DNA from: Cycas panzhihuaensis
Lineage: Eukaryota > Cycadophyta
Assembly (NCBI GenBank): GCA_023213395.1
Contig: CM041465.1
Location: 190,533,741-190,597,740 of the forward strand
Direction: 5' to 3'
Length of the DNA stretch: 64,000 nucleotides
Positions 23,550 through 34,497 of this stretch are shown piece after piece; the first letter of the stretch is position 1, and every line of letters starts with the position of its first letter. The translations under genes were made by a program, and so were the position numbers. The notes beneath the pieces were generated by a model that was given only the letters and a program-made list of their open reading frames with translations, had not been told where the DNA came from and ran no database searches.

Positions 23550-24480
23550 AATAAAAGAATATAAAAAATGAATAAATTACAAAAAATAGCCATATAATAC
23601 TTCAACACTAAGTAGAAAACTCATGAATCCAAGATGTAGGTTCAATAAATAGAGCAATTTTTCTATTTAGTGGAAGCCAAACTAGTAGAACAAGTGCCAT
23701 TAATCACCTTACACATGGATGAAAATACTTGTGACTGGTTGAGAACCTTAGAGCATAGCATATTCTAAAGCTAGTTACTAGCTTGGGTGAGTTTGTCTAC
23801 CTATTCATTAAAAGATTTGAAGATGCAACATTCACAAAGATAATCTATGTAGTAGAGGATATTTTAGTTAAGATACCCATTCAATTGTATGTTGATAGGC
23901 TCATAATACAGATTCAAGTATATGTTAAGACTTTGTGACTTGTCAATCTTAACAAAGACATAATTGGTAATAATATATAAGGATAAGGATAATTCTCTAT
24001 GGAAGGTAAAAATAAACTCCCACATTCCACTATTTACTTGATATAGCCTACTACATACTAAACCCAATTAACCAATTAGGTAAGTTCGTCAAATAACTAA
24101 AGTAGAACAATAAGAGTTGAGAAGAAAGAGCCTATGTTTTAGATGTGTTGAGAAGTATGGACCTAGGAATAAGCATTAGAAGAATCAACTATATAAAATC
24201 ATCTTAACACCTATACATGAGGATAAAAGGGAATAAGAGGAAGAAAGTCTAGAAATATTTTAAGAGGACTTTCATAGTCATAAAATGAATATCTCAAAAA
24301 TATTATTCTTGATAATAATTGGTCTCATTGAACTAAACATCTCAAAACTATGGAGCTTTATTAAAAAAATAAGGCTATCACAATCTTGGTATATCTAAGT
24401 GACACCTATAATTTCATTGACCAAGTATTTACACAACACCTATTGTTGTTCCTATCGAGGACACCTTGTCTTCAAGTAAG
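23550..24480 (+). pseudogene. Gag and protease of gypsy B
   Basis: The capsid remnant (about 23680-23820) reads LVEAKLVEQVPLITLHMDE then CDWLRTLEHSIF, like the A-xxLxGxAxxWW block of plant gypsy Gag. A knuckle start lies at 24135 (CFRCVEKYGPRN), close to the CFxCGEKYxPGHxC form of chromoviruses. Its Gly, His and last Cys are lost. The protease follows at about 24380-24460 (AITILVYLSDTYNFIDQ), matching the VLIDSGATHNFI block with the catalytic Asp and Gly degraded. Multiple stops. Confidence 0.65.
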
Positions 24481-24749
24481 CTTTGAAATAAGATAGGTTA
24501 TATTAGGGCAAAGTATGATGGAAAATCTTATGATCATTATGGGTGATGTTGTTATTACAAAAAACTTTTATGTCCTTGATGTTAGACGATATCATTATAC
24601 GTAGCTAATAACTTAGAATAATTTAGAAATTTGAAAGGAATTTAAATGATTTATTCATGAGATATAAACAAAAAGGTAAGACTATCATCTTCCAAGGGGA
24701 GAAGCCAAGAACAACTCTAATAATATCATGTGTGTATGTGTGTATAGAT

Positions 24750-26160
24750 ATATATAAGTTATTTAAAAAGGGCCACCAACACATAGTGGCTTAACATTTT
24801 GTACTGCATCTAGAGGTGATGCTAGTAATAGAAGAGAAAGAACTATAAGAAATCTTTTAAAAGCTCAAAGACATCTTCTAATATCCTCCAATAGTATTAG
24901 TAATATATAGAAGCTTAGAACATTAGAATGCGATCAAAGTTAATACCAATCACATCATCATTAGGCCATATAGCCAACTATACCACTACTAAAATGAGAT
25001 TGAATTTTTTGTTTAGGAACTATTGAAACTAAGAGTGATAGTTCCTAATAATACCTCGTTCATATCTCTTGTAGTTCAAATAAGGAAAACATATGGATCT
25101 TTTCGCATGTATGTTAACTATCAAGTATTGAATAAAGTCATAATCAAAAATAAATTTTCCATAGTAAGAATTAATAATCTTCTAAGTGAATTACAAGAAT
25201 CCAAGTATTTCTTAAAAACTAATATAAGGTTAGGGTACTAATAAATTTGAATCAAGCTAACAGACACTTAGAAGACTCCCTTTAGCATGTACCATGGCTA
25301 CTATAAGTTCAAGGTAATTCCTTTTGGATTCACAAATGTACCATCCATGTTTTAAGATGCTATGAATAACTTTCTTAGCCTTTCTTACATTCTTTTTTAT
25401 GATATATTAATATTGAATAAGAGTAGAAAATTCACATTAAATATGTAGATTAAGTAGTAAGCATTTTGAAGAAACAAAAGTTCTTTAAAAAGTAATTAAA
25501 GTGTTAATTTAGATAAAAGGAGATAGATTACTCAAGGCATATTATTTCAAAATAAGATATAAAAGTAGATCCAAGAAGAGTTATGGCCATCCTCAAATGG
25601 CCCATAAATAAGAATATTTCTATGCTCAAAGGATTTTTGGAATTGGTTTGATACTCTAGATGCTTTATCAAGAAGAATGCCCAAAAAACGCAAGTCCTCA
25701 TAAAATTATTAAAAATGGATTCTTTTCATTAGGAAGAGGAGATCATTAGTTGCTTTGAGAATCTCAAGTAATCCATGACTAATCTACCAATGTTAGCATC
25801 ACTAGACTTTTTAAGCACTTTCATCGTCAAATGTGATACATTAAGAAACACAATAGGAGTGGTCTTAATTTAAGAAAGAGGTCAATTTCTTTATTTTAGA
25901 AGAAAATTGAATAATTGAGAGTGACTTAAGTTTACTTATGATAAAGAAATGTTAGTAATTATATATGCTTTAGTTAAATGATGAAAATATCTAACAAGTA
26001 GTCAATTCATTATGAAAATAGATCATAATAGTCTATAATACCTCCTCAAGTAGAAGGAATTGTCTCAATAACAATAGAAATTGGTGAGCAAGATTTAAGG
26101 TTTTAATTATAAGGGGTAAATTAAATATAGTAGTTAATGTAATATCTAATAGGGATGAGG
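24750..26160 (+). pseudogene. Reverse transcriptase and RNase H of gypsy B
   Basis: A stop-free stretch at 25023-25241 reads LLKLRVIVPNNTSF, GSFRMYVNYQVLNKV and NNLLSELQESKYF, matching the RPSxSPxxSPVxLVKKKDGSxRMCVDYRxLN and IDxLLxELxGxxxFSKxDLxxGY blocks. Upstream, KGHQHIVA and the RPYxxxxYQKxEIE-like segment are readable. The active site near 25400 is FYDILI (usual FxDDILIYS), so one catalytic Asp is lost. RNase H (about 25800-26110) is badly decayed. It ends about 70 bp before the solo LTR. Confidence 0.85.
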
Positions 26161-26223
26161 AACCTTGACTTTGAGTAGTCTCAATGATAGAACAAATGGG
26201 GTTGATAGAAATATAAGAAGAAT

Positions 26224-26545
26224 ATACTTGAAAGAGGTTAATGTATCAAGGTCATTTGTGTAGATTAATTATGTGACCTTAGGATATATTATTAGGATTA
26301 GTCTCTTAATGAAATATACTTTATGTGCATTTAGATGTAATTTTGGGTTCATGTCATTAGGCAGGAAAATCCTAACCCTAATGCTCACCCTTAATAATAA
26401 AAGGTGAAATCTAAAGGAGGGAGCCATTATTCATTCTCACCTCCAAGCTTGCTCTCATATCTTGTTTTATCTTCTTTTTTATTCTCCATTGCCATTGTGT
26501 GCATGTGAGTGATTTATCTCCTAGATCCATCCTTTCTTCAATACT
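26224..26545 (+). mobile_element. Solo LTR of copia family B, with ATACT target duplication
   Basis: The LTR at 26229-26540 (312 bp) begins TGAAAGAGG and ends CTTTCTTCA, with intact TG...CA. ATACT at 26224-26228 is repeated at 26541-26545. It aligns with both LTRs of copia B in inverted orientation, so it came from a separate insertion of the same family, on the opposite strand, which later lost its inside by LTR-LTR recombination. It interrupts gypsy B between RNase H and integrase. Confidence 0.95.
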
Positions 26546-26579
26546 AATGATCGTTACATCCAACAGGTAACTTAAGAAA

Positions 26580-27650
26580 TCTAAAGATAAATTTGAATGG
26601 AAAAATAATATCCTATGATATAAAGCATGGATATTCTTGTTGGTGTGACCATCATTACTAGCTAAGGTCTTAGAAGAAGGATACATAGTCTCATTAGTAG
26701 GATGTGAAGGATTCTTTAGAATATATCTAAGAGTCAAACAATCATTCTTTTGGAAAGGAATAAGGAGGGATATTCAAGAGTATATGATGAAAAGCCCTAT
26801 GTGTCTACTATAATATTTACTTATTCTTTAATAAGAATGAAAATGTATTACCATGGATTTTGTGATAGGACTACCTAAGTCAGAGGGAAGAGATGGAATA
26901 TATATGGGAGTATACCATCTAGCAAAGTTCACCCACTTATACTAATTTAATACGCATGTACAACTCTAAAATTTCTAGAAATATTTATTAAAGAAATGCA
27001 TAGATTTCATGGCCAACTGGGCCTATTATCAATGACTAAGATCTAAAGTTTATTAGTCACTTCTAGTAAGATCTATTTCAATAGGTTGGTATGAAATTAT
27101 CATTAAGCACCAATTACCATCTTAAGATAAATGAACAAATTAAGGTAATTAATAAATGCTTGAAAAAGTTATTTAATGTGTTATGTGACTAATAAGCAAA
27201 ATTTATAGCCAAAATTACTACACCTAGCTAAAGATTAGTACAATTCCTCTTATCACTTATCTATAAAAATATTCTCATTCTAAATGTTATAAGGCTATAA
27301 GCTAAATTGATTAAAAGTCTAAGTAGTTAAGTATTGTGGGGTCTTAGTAGTGATATATTGCATTCAAGAAACATGAGATATAATTTAGATCTTAAAGGAA
27401 CAGTTGAAGGAGGTAAGGAATTAGATGAAGTAGCAATCTAATAAGCATTACAAGGAGAGAGAATGTATCATTGGAGAGTAGACTTATATTAAACTATAAC
27501 CTTAGAAATAGTCCTTCTTAAAAGGTTCTTGAAAAGAAAAGTTAAGCCCCAGTTCTATGGGCCATATATAGTGCAGAAAAATATTGGGAAAGTTGCTTAT
27601 ACCCTAAATCTTCCCAATACTTCTAAGATATATAGCATATTCCATGTCTC
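26580..27650 (+). pseudogene. Integrase of gypsy B
   Basis: Near 26745 the frame reads SFFWKGIRRDIQEYMMK (usual FWWPGMxxDIxxYVxxC), then ITMDFVIGLPKSEGRDG with the first catalytic Asp in MDFV (26853-26864). The C-terminal GPY/F module is well kept at 27535-27655: KLKPQFYGPYIVQKN, KVAYTLNLP and IFHVSYLKK, with GPY at 27559-27567. Stops lie between. Integrase would join element DNA to the chromosome. Confidence 0.85.
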
Positions 27651-27779
27651 TTACTTAAAGAAAATAATAGATACCCTTGTTTTATTACAAACAAAATTGT
27701 AACTTCTAAATGAAGAAAGAAAATTAGTTATTATTTTTTAAAACATTATTAAGACCAATGAGAAATAGTTATAACTAAA

Positions 27780-27860
27780 GACAATACAAGAGCACTTAAT
27801 TAAGTGGAAGAAGTTGCCTCTTGAGGATGTTGTATGGGAATCTACTGATATCCTTATATA
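27780..27860 (+). pseudogene. Chromodomain-like C-terminus of gypsy B integrase
   Basis: HLIKWKKLPLEDVVWEST matches the core of the chromodomain appended to chromovirus integrases (YLVKWKGxPxExATWE). In chromoviruses this module helps direct insertion to heterochromatin, which would fit a repeat-rich region. Confidence 0.75.
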
Positions 27861-27915
27861 ATATCTTAAACTATAGACCAAATGTTTTGAAGGGAAAACA
27901 TCATAAGAGAGAGGA

Positions 27916-28135
27916 CTTATTACATAATGTCATTAAGATTTGTAATAAAATACTAATTATTTGAATTAAGTTTGGCAGGAAAGGTTGTGTTATTTAGTGG
28001 CTTGCCCATTAGCTAGTATAAATATTATTCTATATGGACCTATACTCATCCTTTTATGAACTGTCAATCAAACTATTATGGTTCTTTTCTTCCTTCCTAG
28101 CATGTGCAATCCTTAGTTTTCATTACTACTCTATT
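27916..28135 (+). repeat. 3' LTR of gypsy B
   Basis: Preceded by the purine tract AAGAGAGAGGAC (27904-27915), the 3' polypurine tract. It aligns with the 5' LTR (14468-14688) from TTACATA through ACTCTATT. The leading TG has mutated. Confidence 0.8.
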
Positions 28136-28404
28136 AGTATATATCTAAGTTTTAAAATTTTCTTATTACATTTCCTAACTATATTTATTAAATCTTGACC
28201 TTGAACATTTCACTAAATTTCCTTTCTTTATTCATCAAATTCAATGTGTTTTAATCTTAAACCTTATAGAATCTATTGCCCACTTCCTAAGTGAAATTTA
28301 TTTTCATTTAATGTGTTTAAATTTTAAAATTTGGATGGTAGGGATTCATTTCAAATCTATGTTATAGGAGTATTATAAATCATATTTGTAATTCATGGGG
28401 AATG

Positions 28405-28680
28405 TACTAGTTAGTCCTGTCTTAAACTAGGGAAGAACTAGGTTAATTAATGGATGAGGGTATCTTTCATGAACCTAGTTTTATTAGGAGGGAAATTTAA
28501 GGTGACTATATAAATATGTCTTAACCTTTTATAATTTCATGATTTATTGTGAATCTACAAATTAGAGCTCCACTCTTAGAGGGATTTATCCCTATTTGGG
28601 ATTTTAACTTAGCTTTAATACATTTAATTATTTATTTCTAGAACTATAGAAGGAAACCCTTCGCATAGGGTTTCATTCAA
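28405..28680 (+). repeat. Probable orphan 5' LTR of element I
   Basis: It ends just before a primer-site remnant. The start TGTACTAGTT is a guess. A TATA box (TATATAAATA, 28507-28516) sits about 170 bp before the end. The partner LTR was not found in the window. Confidence 0.45.
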
Positions 28681-28681
28681 G

Positions 28682-28693
28682 TGATATTAGAGT
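28682..28693 (+). promoter_or_regulatory. Primer-site remnant of element I
   Basis: TGATATTAGAGT against TGGTATCAGAGC: transitions only (G to A, C to T, C to T). It follows an LTR-like end (GGGTTTCATTCA). Confidence 0.55.
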
Positions 28694-29180
28694 GAAGAAA
28701 ATTTGATTTGTGGTTTTTCATTTATCTTTAGTAGTTGGATATTATCAGAGAGAATTTCTATAAAGGCAAGAAAACCATAAGAGCAATAAACATATCCATA
28801 ACGATAGACCACTATTAGAATAATAGACATATTCATAATGAGCACTTTGATTAATCTTAATTCCTTAATTCATATAACGAACAACCCATGCTACTATTTA
28901 TAGCACTATTAAGAGATTTATAAGATGCATAGATTAATAGGAAATATTTTCATAGATGAAAAGATATTTGCCACTAGTAAATTTAAATATTTGACCATCA
29001 ACATTATTATGACATTCCATAGATGAACATATATCCCAGAAGGTGAAGTTAAAATTGAAATTACTTCATCCAAGTAAGAGATTATAGATGGATATTCAGT
29101 ACTCGTAACTTAAATTCAAATATATTTATTTAGCAAAACTATTACATAACTACATGTTATCAACAAAACCTAATAGTGAG
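28694..29180. other. Unassigned, inside of element I
   Basis: It follows the primer site of element I, but no Gag or Pol motif was readable before the next LTR-like unit. Confidence 0.3.
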
Positions 29181-29189
29181 AAATGTGAC

Positions 29190-29537
29190 TAAGGGACCTC
29201 ATGGTTAGTGCAAACTATTGACTTTTATGTGCAAGTTGCTTATGCTTGCCAAAAGAATTGGAAGCCACTTGCACCACTAATGGTATTTGGTGGATAAGGC
29301 CTTTCTTATTTATTTAAGGCCTATCGAATATAGAAGGAGGATTATTATGTATTAAGATCATATATGATAGCCTAGCTTGGTACGTCTTCGATTCTCTTTT
29401 GATGTCCTTATAAGTATTCATCATCTATAATTTTATTTCTCATTGATAATATAGAGAGTCCATTACTTCTATATTATGTCCTATGAGCTATCTAAACTTT
29501 TTAATTTATGAATAATATTAGGGTGATAACATCCTAA
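29190..29537 (+). repeat. Probable orphan 5' LTR of element J
   Basis: It ends before a good primer-site remnant and contains a TATA-like TATAAGTA at 29409-29416. The left end is not determined. Element J was later split by copia D. Sequence after 35137 may be its continuation, but no domain proves that. Confidence 0.45.
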
Positions 29538-29538
29538 A

Positions 29539-29550
29539 TGATATTAGAGC
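29539..29550 (+). promoter_or_regulatory. Primer-site remnant of element J
   Basis: TGATATTAGAGC followed by TTAGCTCT is a decayed tRNA-iMet primer complement with two transitions. Confidence 0.6.
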
Positions 29551-29847
29551 TTAGCTCTCTAATCCATCTATAGTAGTAAGGCATAATCACAAAGAGACGA
29601 TCTAGTAGGAGGAGGAAAAAAATTGAGATTTTTTTTTTTTCTTATGAAAAATATGAAACCCTCTCTTTCTTATCTTATTCATTTGCTATTATTTTATGTT
29701 TGTATATTCTCTCTATGGCATTCTCCCATCAATCACAAAGATTGAGGAAAGACAACAAGCTTTTTTATAGCCTTTTATTTTTCATAGAGACTAGGTAGAT
29801 ACCCTATTCCTAAGGTATCAAAACATCCATATGAAGTTGTTATTCTT

Positions 29848-29852
29848 GGTTA
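29848..29852 (+). repeat. Target site duplication of copia D (left)
   Basis: GGTTA, identical to 35133-35137 at the other side. Confidence 0.9.
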
Positions 29853-30497
29853 TGTTGAGAATACAAGGTCCCAAACCTTGAACCCCCACAAGATCTAAAC
29901 TATTTTGCAACTAGTTACAGGAATTGAAACTAAGATTTAACATGCAAGTTCTAAAATTGGAGATAATACAATAACATCAATATACAAGCTAAACATCACA
30001 TATGCACATGATATAACATGGTAAAACCCTAACAGTGTGCTAGGAAAACATCCACATAGGAAAAGTATCGATCTTTCTTGCTGTAGAATGGAGAAAAAAT
30101 ACATCTCAGTAGCAGAGTGCTCTCAGGAACAAGAACCAATCGACGCCCTCATCACAGTACATTACATTACATTATAACATAATAAGAAAAGCCCTAAAAC
30201 AGGCTACATGATAGGGACATCCAAGGCATGAATATCAACCATAGAATCTAAGGTACTTATATCGAATGACCCTGATTCTCTTTACATTTTAATAAGGTTT
30301 ACAGGGCTAATTTTTTGGGTCAGGGGCTATCGCCCCTGAACCCCCTCTTAACGGGGGGTGTTCCACCCCCCTTGCACCCGTCAGCAAAGGGGGGCTCCCG
30401 TCCCCCTTGGAACCCCCCGAGAAAGATTAGAGGGAGAAATCACACCGAAACATACCAAAATTTTAGCCTTAAATGATTGTTATCACAATCTCCACCT
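29853..30497 (-). repeat. 3' LTR of copia D, with GC-rich hairpin tract
   Basis: Starts TGTTGAGAATACAAGG and aligns with 34498-35132. At 30318-30425 it holds a strikingly C-rich plus strand with inverted repeats: AGGGGCTATCGCCCCT, ACCCCCTCTTAACGGGGGGT, and GTTCCACCCCCC paired with a later CCCCCTTGGAAC half. The partner LTR keeps only traces of this. Confidence 0.9.
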
Positions 30498-30510
30498 TGA
30501 CAATAATTTA
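30490..30510 (-). promoter_or_regulatory. Polypurine tract of copia D
   Basis: The minus strand reads GTCAAGGTGGAGATTGTG, the common plant copia polypurine tract (AAGGTGGAGATTGT) at the internal/3' LTR border. Confidence 0.8.
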
Positions 30511-32290
30511 CACAGTACCTTTCCTAGACCCTTCATCATCTTTTCTGTAAGCTAAGAGGAGTCAAACACCATTTGAACTTCTCTACTAGTACTGGTTTTG
30601 TGAATATATCAACATAATTCTGATTGGTGTGAATCTTCTTAAGTGCCACTCCACTTGCTTCCATAACCGGTCTAACAAAATGGTACTTAAGAGCAATATG
30701 TTTTGTTCTACTTTGATAAGTTGGATTCTTGGCTAAGTAAATGACACTTTAACTATCACAAAATACCTTTATATTTTCCTATCTCCTTCCAAGCTCAACT
30801 AATAGACCCTATAACCAGATTGTTTCTTTATAAGCATGTGATGCAGCAACATATTCAGCTTCCGTGGTTGACAGTGTAATTGTGCTTTGTAATTTGGACA
30901 TCCAACTAACTGGACCATTTGTAAAAGTAAAAACATAACCTGAAGTAGACCTTCTATTGTCTAAATCTCCTACAAAGTCTTAATCGACATATCCACAAAC
31001 TTGATTATATGTACCTCTAAAGGTAATGCAGCACTCACTTGTGCCTCTAAAATACTGAAGCACCTATTTTACTGCAGCCCAATGTTCCTTTCCTGGATTT
31101 GCCATAAACCTGCTAACTACACTGACTGCATATGAAATATCAGGTCTTGTACATACTATGGCATACATCAAACTTCCTACTGCACTGGAATAAGGCATAC
31201 GAGACATATAAGCCTTTTCTTCTTCACTACTAGGACCCATATTCAAAGAAAGCTTGAAGTAGGAAGTCAATTGGATACTCGCTGGTTTCACATTTACCAT
31301 ACCAAACCTGGTTAGCACCTTCTCTACATATTTCTGCTATGATAATCATAGCTTATCATTTTTCCTGTCTCTATGTATCTCCATGCCTAAGATTTATTTT
31401 GCAGCTCCTAGATCCTTTATATCAAAAGTCCTAGACAATTAAACCTTTAGCTTATTGATTTCTTCCATGCTCTTGCTTGCAACCAACATGTCATCAACAT
31501 ATAATACTAAGATAATGAATAAGCCATTGTCCATAAATTTAAAGTAAACACAATGATCATACTCACTTCTTTTGAAATTTTAGCTCTCCATGAAGGCATC
31601 AAACTTCTTGTACCACTGCCTGGGAGATTGCTTTAGGCCATATAATGATTTCCTGAGCCTGCAAACAAGTCTTCTCCTGCCATCTTGTAGAAACCCTTCT
31701 GGTTGATCCATATAGATCTCCTCATCTAAATCTCCATGTAGAAAAATTATTTTTACATCTAACTGCTCCAACTCCAAATCAAGAGAAGCTACCAATTCTA
31801 ATAGCACTTGAATTGAAACAAGTTTGATAACTGATGAAAAGATCTCATAAAATTCAATATCTACTTTCTGTGTAAAACCTTTATCCACCAGTCTTACCCT
31901 GTATTTATCAACCTTTCCATCAATATCTATTTTCTTTTTGAAAACCCACTTGCAACCAACAGTCTTCCTGCCATGTGGAAGTTCTAGCAAGTCCCATGAA
32001 TTATTTTTCTTCAAAGCATCTATCTCTTCCTGCATAGCCTTTTTCCACTTCTCACCATGGATATCATCTACTACTTCCTGATAACATGTGGGCTCAACAT
32101 CATTAGAAACCAAAGTAATAGAAATAGAAGGGTTGTACCTGTCAGGTAGATGATTAACTTGTGTAGATCTTTTAATTCTTGGCAGATGAGTGTCCAAAAA
32201 CTCCTGTGAATCTATTGTTGATTCATCTTCAGAATGATCTTCATGGTCTTCTGATTCCATAAATGGTTGTATTTCAAACTTGACTTGTTG
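30510..32290 (-). pseudogene. Reverse transcriptase and RNase H of copia D
   Basis: RT begins at about 32090 with DDIHGEKWKKAMQEEIDAL, NNSWDLLELPHGRKTVG, CKWVFKKKIDIDGKVDKY and QLDVKIIFLHGDLDEEIYMDQ. All are textbook copia RT blocks. The active site YVDD is intact at 31490-31501. RNase H follows with STTEAEYVAASHA, NPTYQSRTKHIAL and HFVRPVMEA (about 30600-30880). Scattered stops break the frame below 31580. Length and order match the family. Confidence 0.92.
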
Positions 32291-32299
32291 ATGTTCAAC

Positions 32300-33080
32300 T
32301 TGCTGCTCCTATTTCATTTCAACTTCTCCACTGTCTGATTTTATAAGGGGAGATTCATCAAATATGACATCTCTATTAATGGCGATTTTGTGGGCAGTAG
32401 GCTCCCACAACCTATATCCGTTCACACCATCCTTATCACCATAACCAACAAAGATATATCTCTTGGATTTTGGGTCTAATTTTGAATGTTTACTTTTGTC
32501 AATCCAGGTATAAGCATCATAACCAAAAACTTTTAAATTTGAATAATCACATGGATGTCCAATCCATGCCTCTTGAGGAATCTTGTAATCTATTGCAAGT
32601 GATGGTGACCTATTTACCAGAGAGCAAGTTGTTTGAACAGCTTATGCCTACAAGACCTGCTCCATTCATGCATTACTTAGCATGCTTCTTACTCTTTCCA
32701 AGAATGTCATATTCATGCGCTCAACAATGCCATTTTGCTGCAGAGTATAGTTAGTGGTCTTGTGTTTTTCGATTCCAACTTCTCTACAATAGTTCTCAAA
32801 TTCTAAAGAGTTGAACTCACCTCCATTATCAGTTCTTAAACATTTGATTGTCTTACCAGTATTATTCTCAACTAGAGCCTTGAACTGCTTAAACACATTA
32901 AACACTTCAAATTTTCTTTTAAAAAAATAGACCCATACCTTCCTAGAGTAATCATTTATAAATGTGACAAAATGCAATGATCCTCCACAAGATATTTTAG
33001 GGGTTGATCCCCATACATCTGAATGTATGTAATCCAGAACGCCTTTACTAGTGTGACTCCCTACTTTAAACCTAAGTCTA
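32300..33080 (-). pseudogene. Integrase of copia D
   Basis: A stop-free stretch at 32666-32977 reads MHFVTFINDYSRKVWVYFF, CLRTDNGGEFNSLEF and NGIVERMNMTFLERV. The second catalytic Asp (RTDNGGEF, 32813-32836) and the catalytic Glu (GIVER) are both kept, which is rare in this window. The C-terminal part continues to about 32340 (ALDWTSKCDYSNLKVFGYDA-like text with shifts). Confidence 0.9.
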
Positions 33081-33082
33081 TA

Positions 33083-33620
33083 CTATTTTCTAAAAACACA
33101 ATGTTTATAGAAAGCCAAGTCTGAAAGCTGCAAGTTAGGAAGTAACTTATGGTTTATCATCACCTTAAGTCCTCTCTCACTCATGTGCCCAAGTCTATGA
33201 TGCCATAACTGAGCTAGATCTTCTACAGTCTTTGATGTTGTAGCTGCTTTGCTGACATCTGTACTTCCCACTAAAATATAAAGATTTCTATTCTTTAAGG
33301 CTTTCATAACAACAAAGGTGCCCTTTGACACCTTTAGGACTTCTTCATAACCTATATGCTTATAACCACTCGAATCTAGTTCACCGAAGGAAATCACATT
33401 CTTTTTCAGATCAGGTATCGAACATATTAATCCTGATGCTATCGATGCCAACAATCTTACAAGAAACTTCATTCCCTATAAGCACATCACCACCATCAAG
33501 AGGTTGGTATGATGAGAACTAACTCTTGTGTGGGCACATGTGGTGCAAAGCACTTGAATCTAACAACCAGTCATGGTGATAATGAGAAACATTACAAGCG
33601 ACCAAGACATCATCATCCAT
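33083..33620 (-). pseudogene. Protease and GAG-pre-integrase domain of copia D
   Basis: 33083-33472 reads LLASIASGLICSIPDLKKN then VISFGELDSSGY (protease end) and LWHHRLGHMSERGLKVM (GAG-pre-integrase, with the His pair of the zinc site intact). The protease active site lies just upstream (33480-33600) and is interrupted by a stop. Confidence 0.85.
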
Positions 33621-33623
33621 ACC

Positions 33624-34460
33624 TTAATTTGACTCAACCTGATTCGCTTCCTTGACAGGATCTTCTTTTTTTTGGAACTCCTTCCTTTTGTAATAATCCT
33701 TCTTGAGGTGACTGGTCTTATTATAATGCCAACACTTGAGCTTACTCTTTTTGCTCTTTGACTTGGACCTCAATGTATCCCTCGAGTTTTGTCCTCTCTC
33801 AAACATTCTACCCCTTACTGTCATGGCTTTTAGTGTGGAGATTTTAAGACTAGATTTCCTCTACATTTCTTCCATTAGCAAAGCACTCATAATAGAATCA
33901 CAATCCAATACATTTGTAGTGATAAAACTAATTAAGGTGATAATATTATCTCATAATTTAGGTAATGAGCATAACAAGGTAACAACCTTATCCTCATCCT
34001 CAATTTTAACGTCGATACTAGTCAACTAACAAATAAGAGTATTGAAAACATTTGAATGGTTAGCAATTTTTGCACTTTCCTTCATCTGTAATGAGTACAG
34101 TTGCCTCTTCAGGTAGATTTGATTTATTACTGATTTGGTTATATACAAGCCTTCCAATAGGGTCTATAATCCTACTGTTGTCTCCTCCCCTGCGATGTTA
34201 AACAAGACTTCATGTGCCAAGCACAATCATATTGTGCTAAGTGCCTTTTCGTCTAAGTCATCCCAATCATCATCGTCCATCCCTATGGGTTTCTTCGATT
34301 TACCTACAAGGGCTTTGTACAAACCTTGTTATACAAGAATATCGTGCGCTTTTAGCTTCCATAACTCAAAGTTGTTCTTGCCATTGAATTTCTCCACGTC
34401 AAACTTTGCACCTGCTAGTTTCACCATTTGGTGTAGAAAAGCTGACAGCAAAACCTTCAT
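33624..34460 (-). pseudogene. Gag of copia D with zinc-knuckle remnant
   Basis: The start codon is at 34460 (MKVLLSAFLHQMVKLAGAKF), continuing DVEKFNGKNNFELWKLKAHD, the standard copia Gag opening. A TAA (from CAA) stops the frame at 34329-34331, about 43 codons in. The knuckle at 33693-33734 reads CWHYNKTSHLKKDY: the second and last cysteines have become tyrosine. The basic tail after it is typical. Confidence 0.88.
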
Positions 34461-34483
34461 AAACTCACTACAAAATAAAAGTG

Positions 34484-34495
34484 GCTATGATACCA
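34484..34495 (-). promoter_or_regulatory. Primer binding site of copia D (tRNA-iMet)
   Basis: The minus strand reads TGGTATCATAGC, one base from TGGTATCAGAGC, two bases from the LTR end. Confidence 0.9.
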
Positions 34496-34497
34496 CT

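Larger units (their letters stand above)
14468..28135 (+). mobile_element. Ty3/gypsy chromovirus B, split by two insertions
   Basis: A plus-strand element with 221-bp LTRs at both ends, a primer site, gag with a CFRC zinc knuckle, protease, RT, RNase H, integrase with GPY motif and a chromodomain-like end. Removing the inserted copia (14896-22491) and solo LTR (26229-26540), each with one copy of its target duplication, leaves about 5.75 kb, a normal size for this family. I could not find a clear target duplication of B itself. Many stops show it is inactive. Confidence 0.85.

Noticed and set aside
14468-28140. Target site duplication for gypsy B
   Set aside because: The five bases before 14468 (GGATT) do not match those after 28135 or nearby; mutation or end shift prevents a call.
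30301-30430. GC-rich tract as a CRISPR or bacterial-type terminator
   Set aside because: It lies inside a plant LTR and is mirrored in the partner LTR; inverted repeats here belong to the element.
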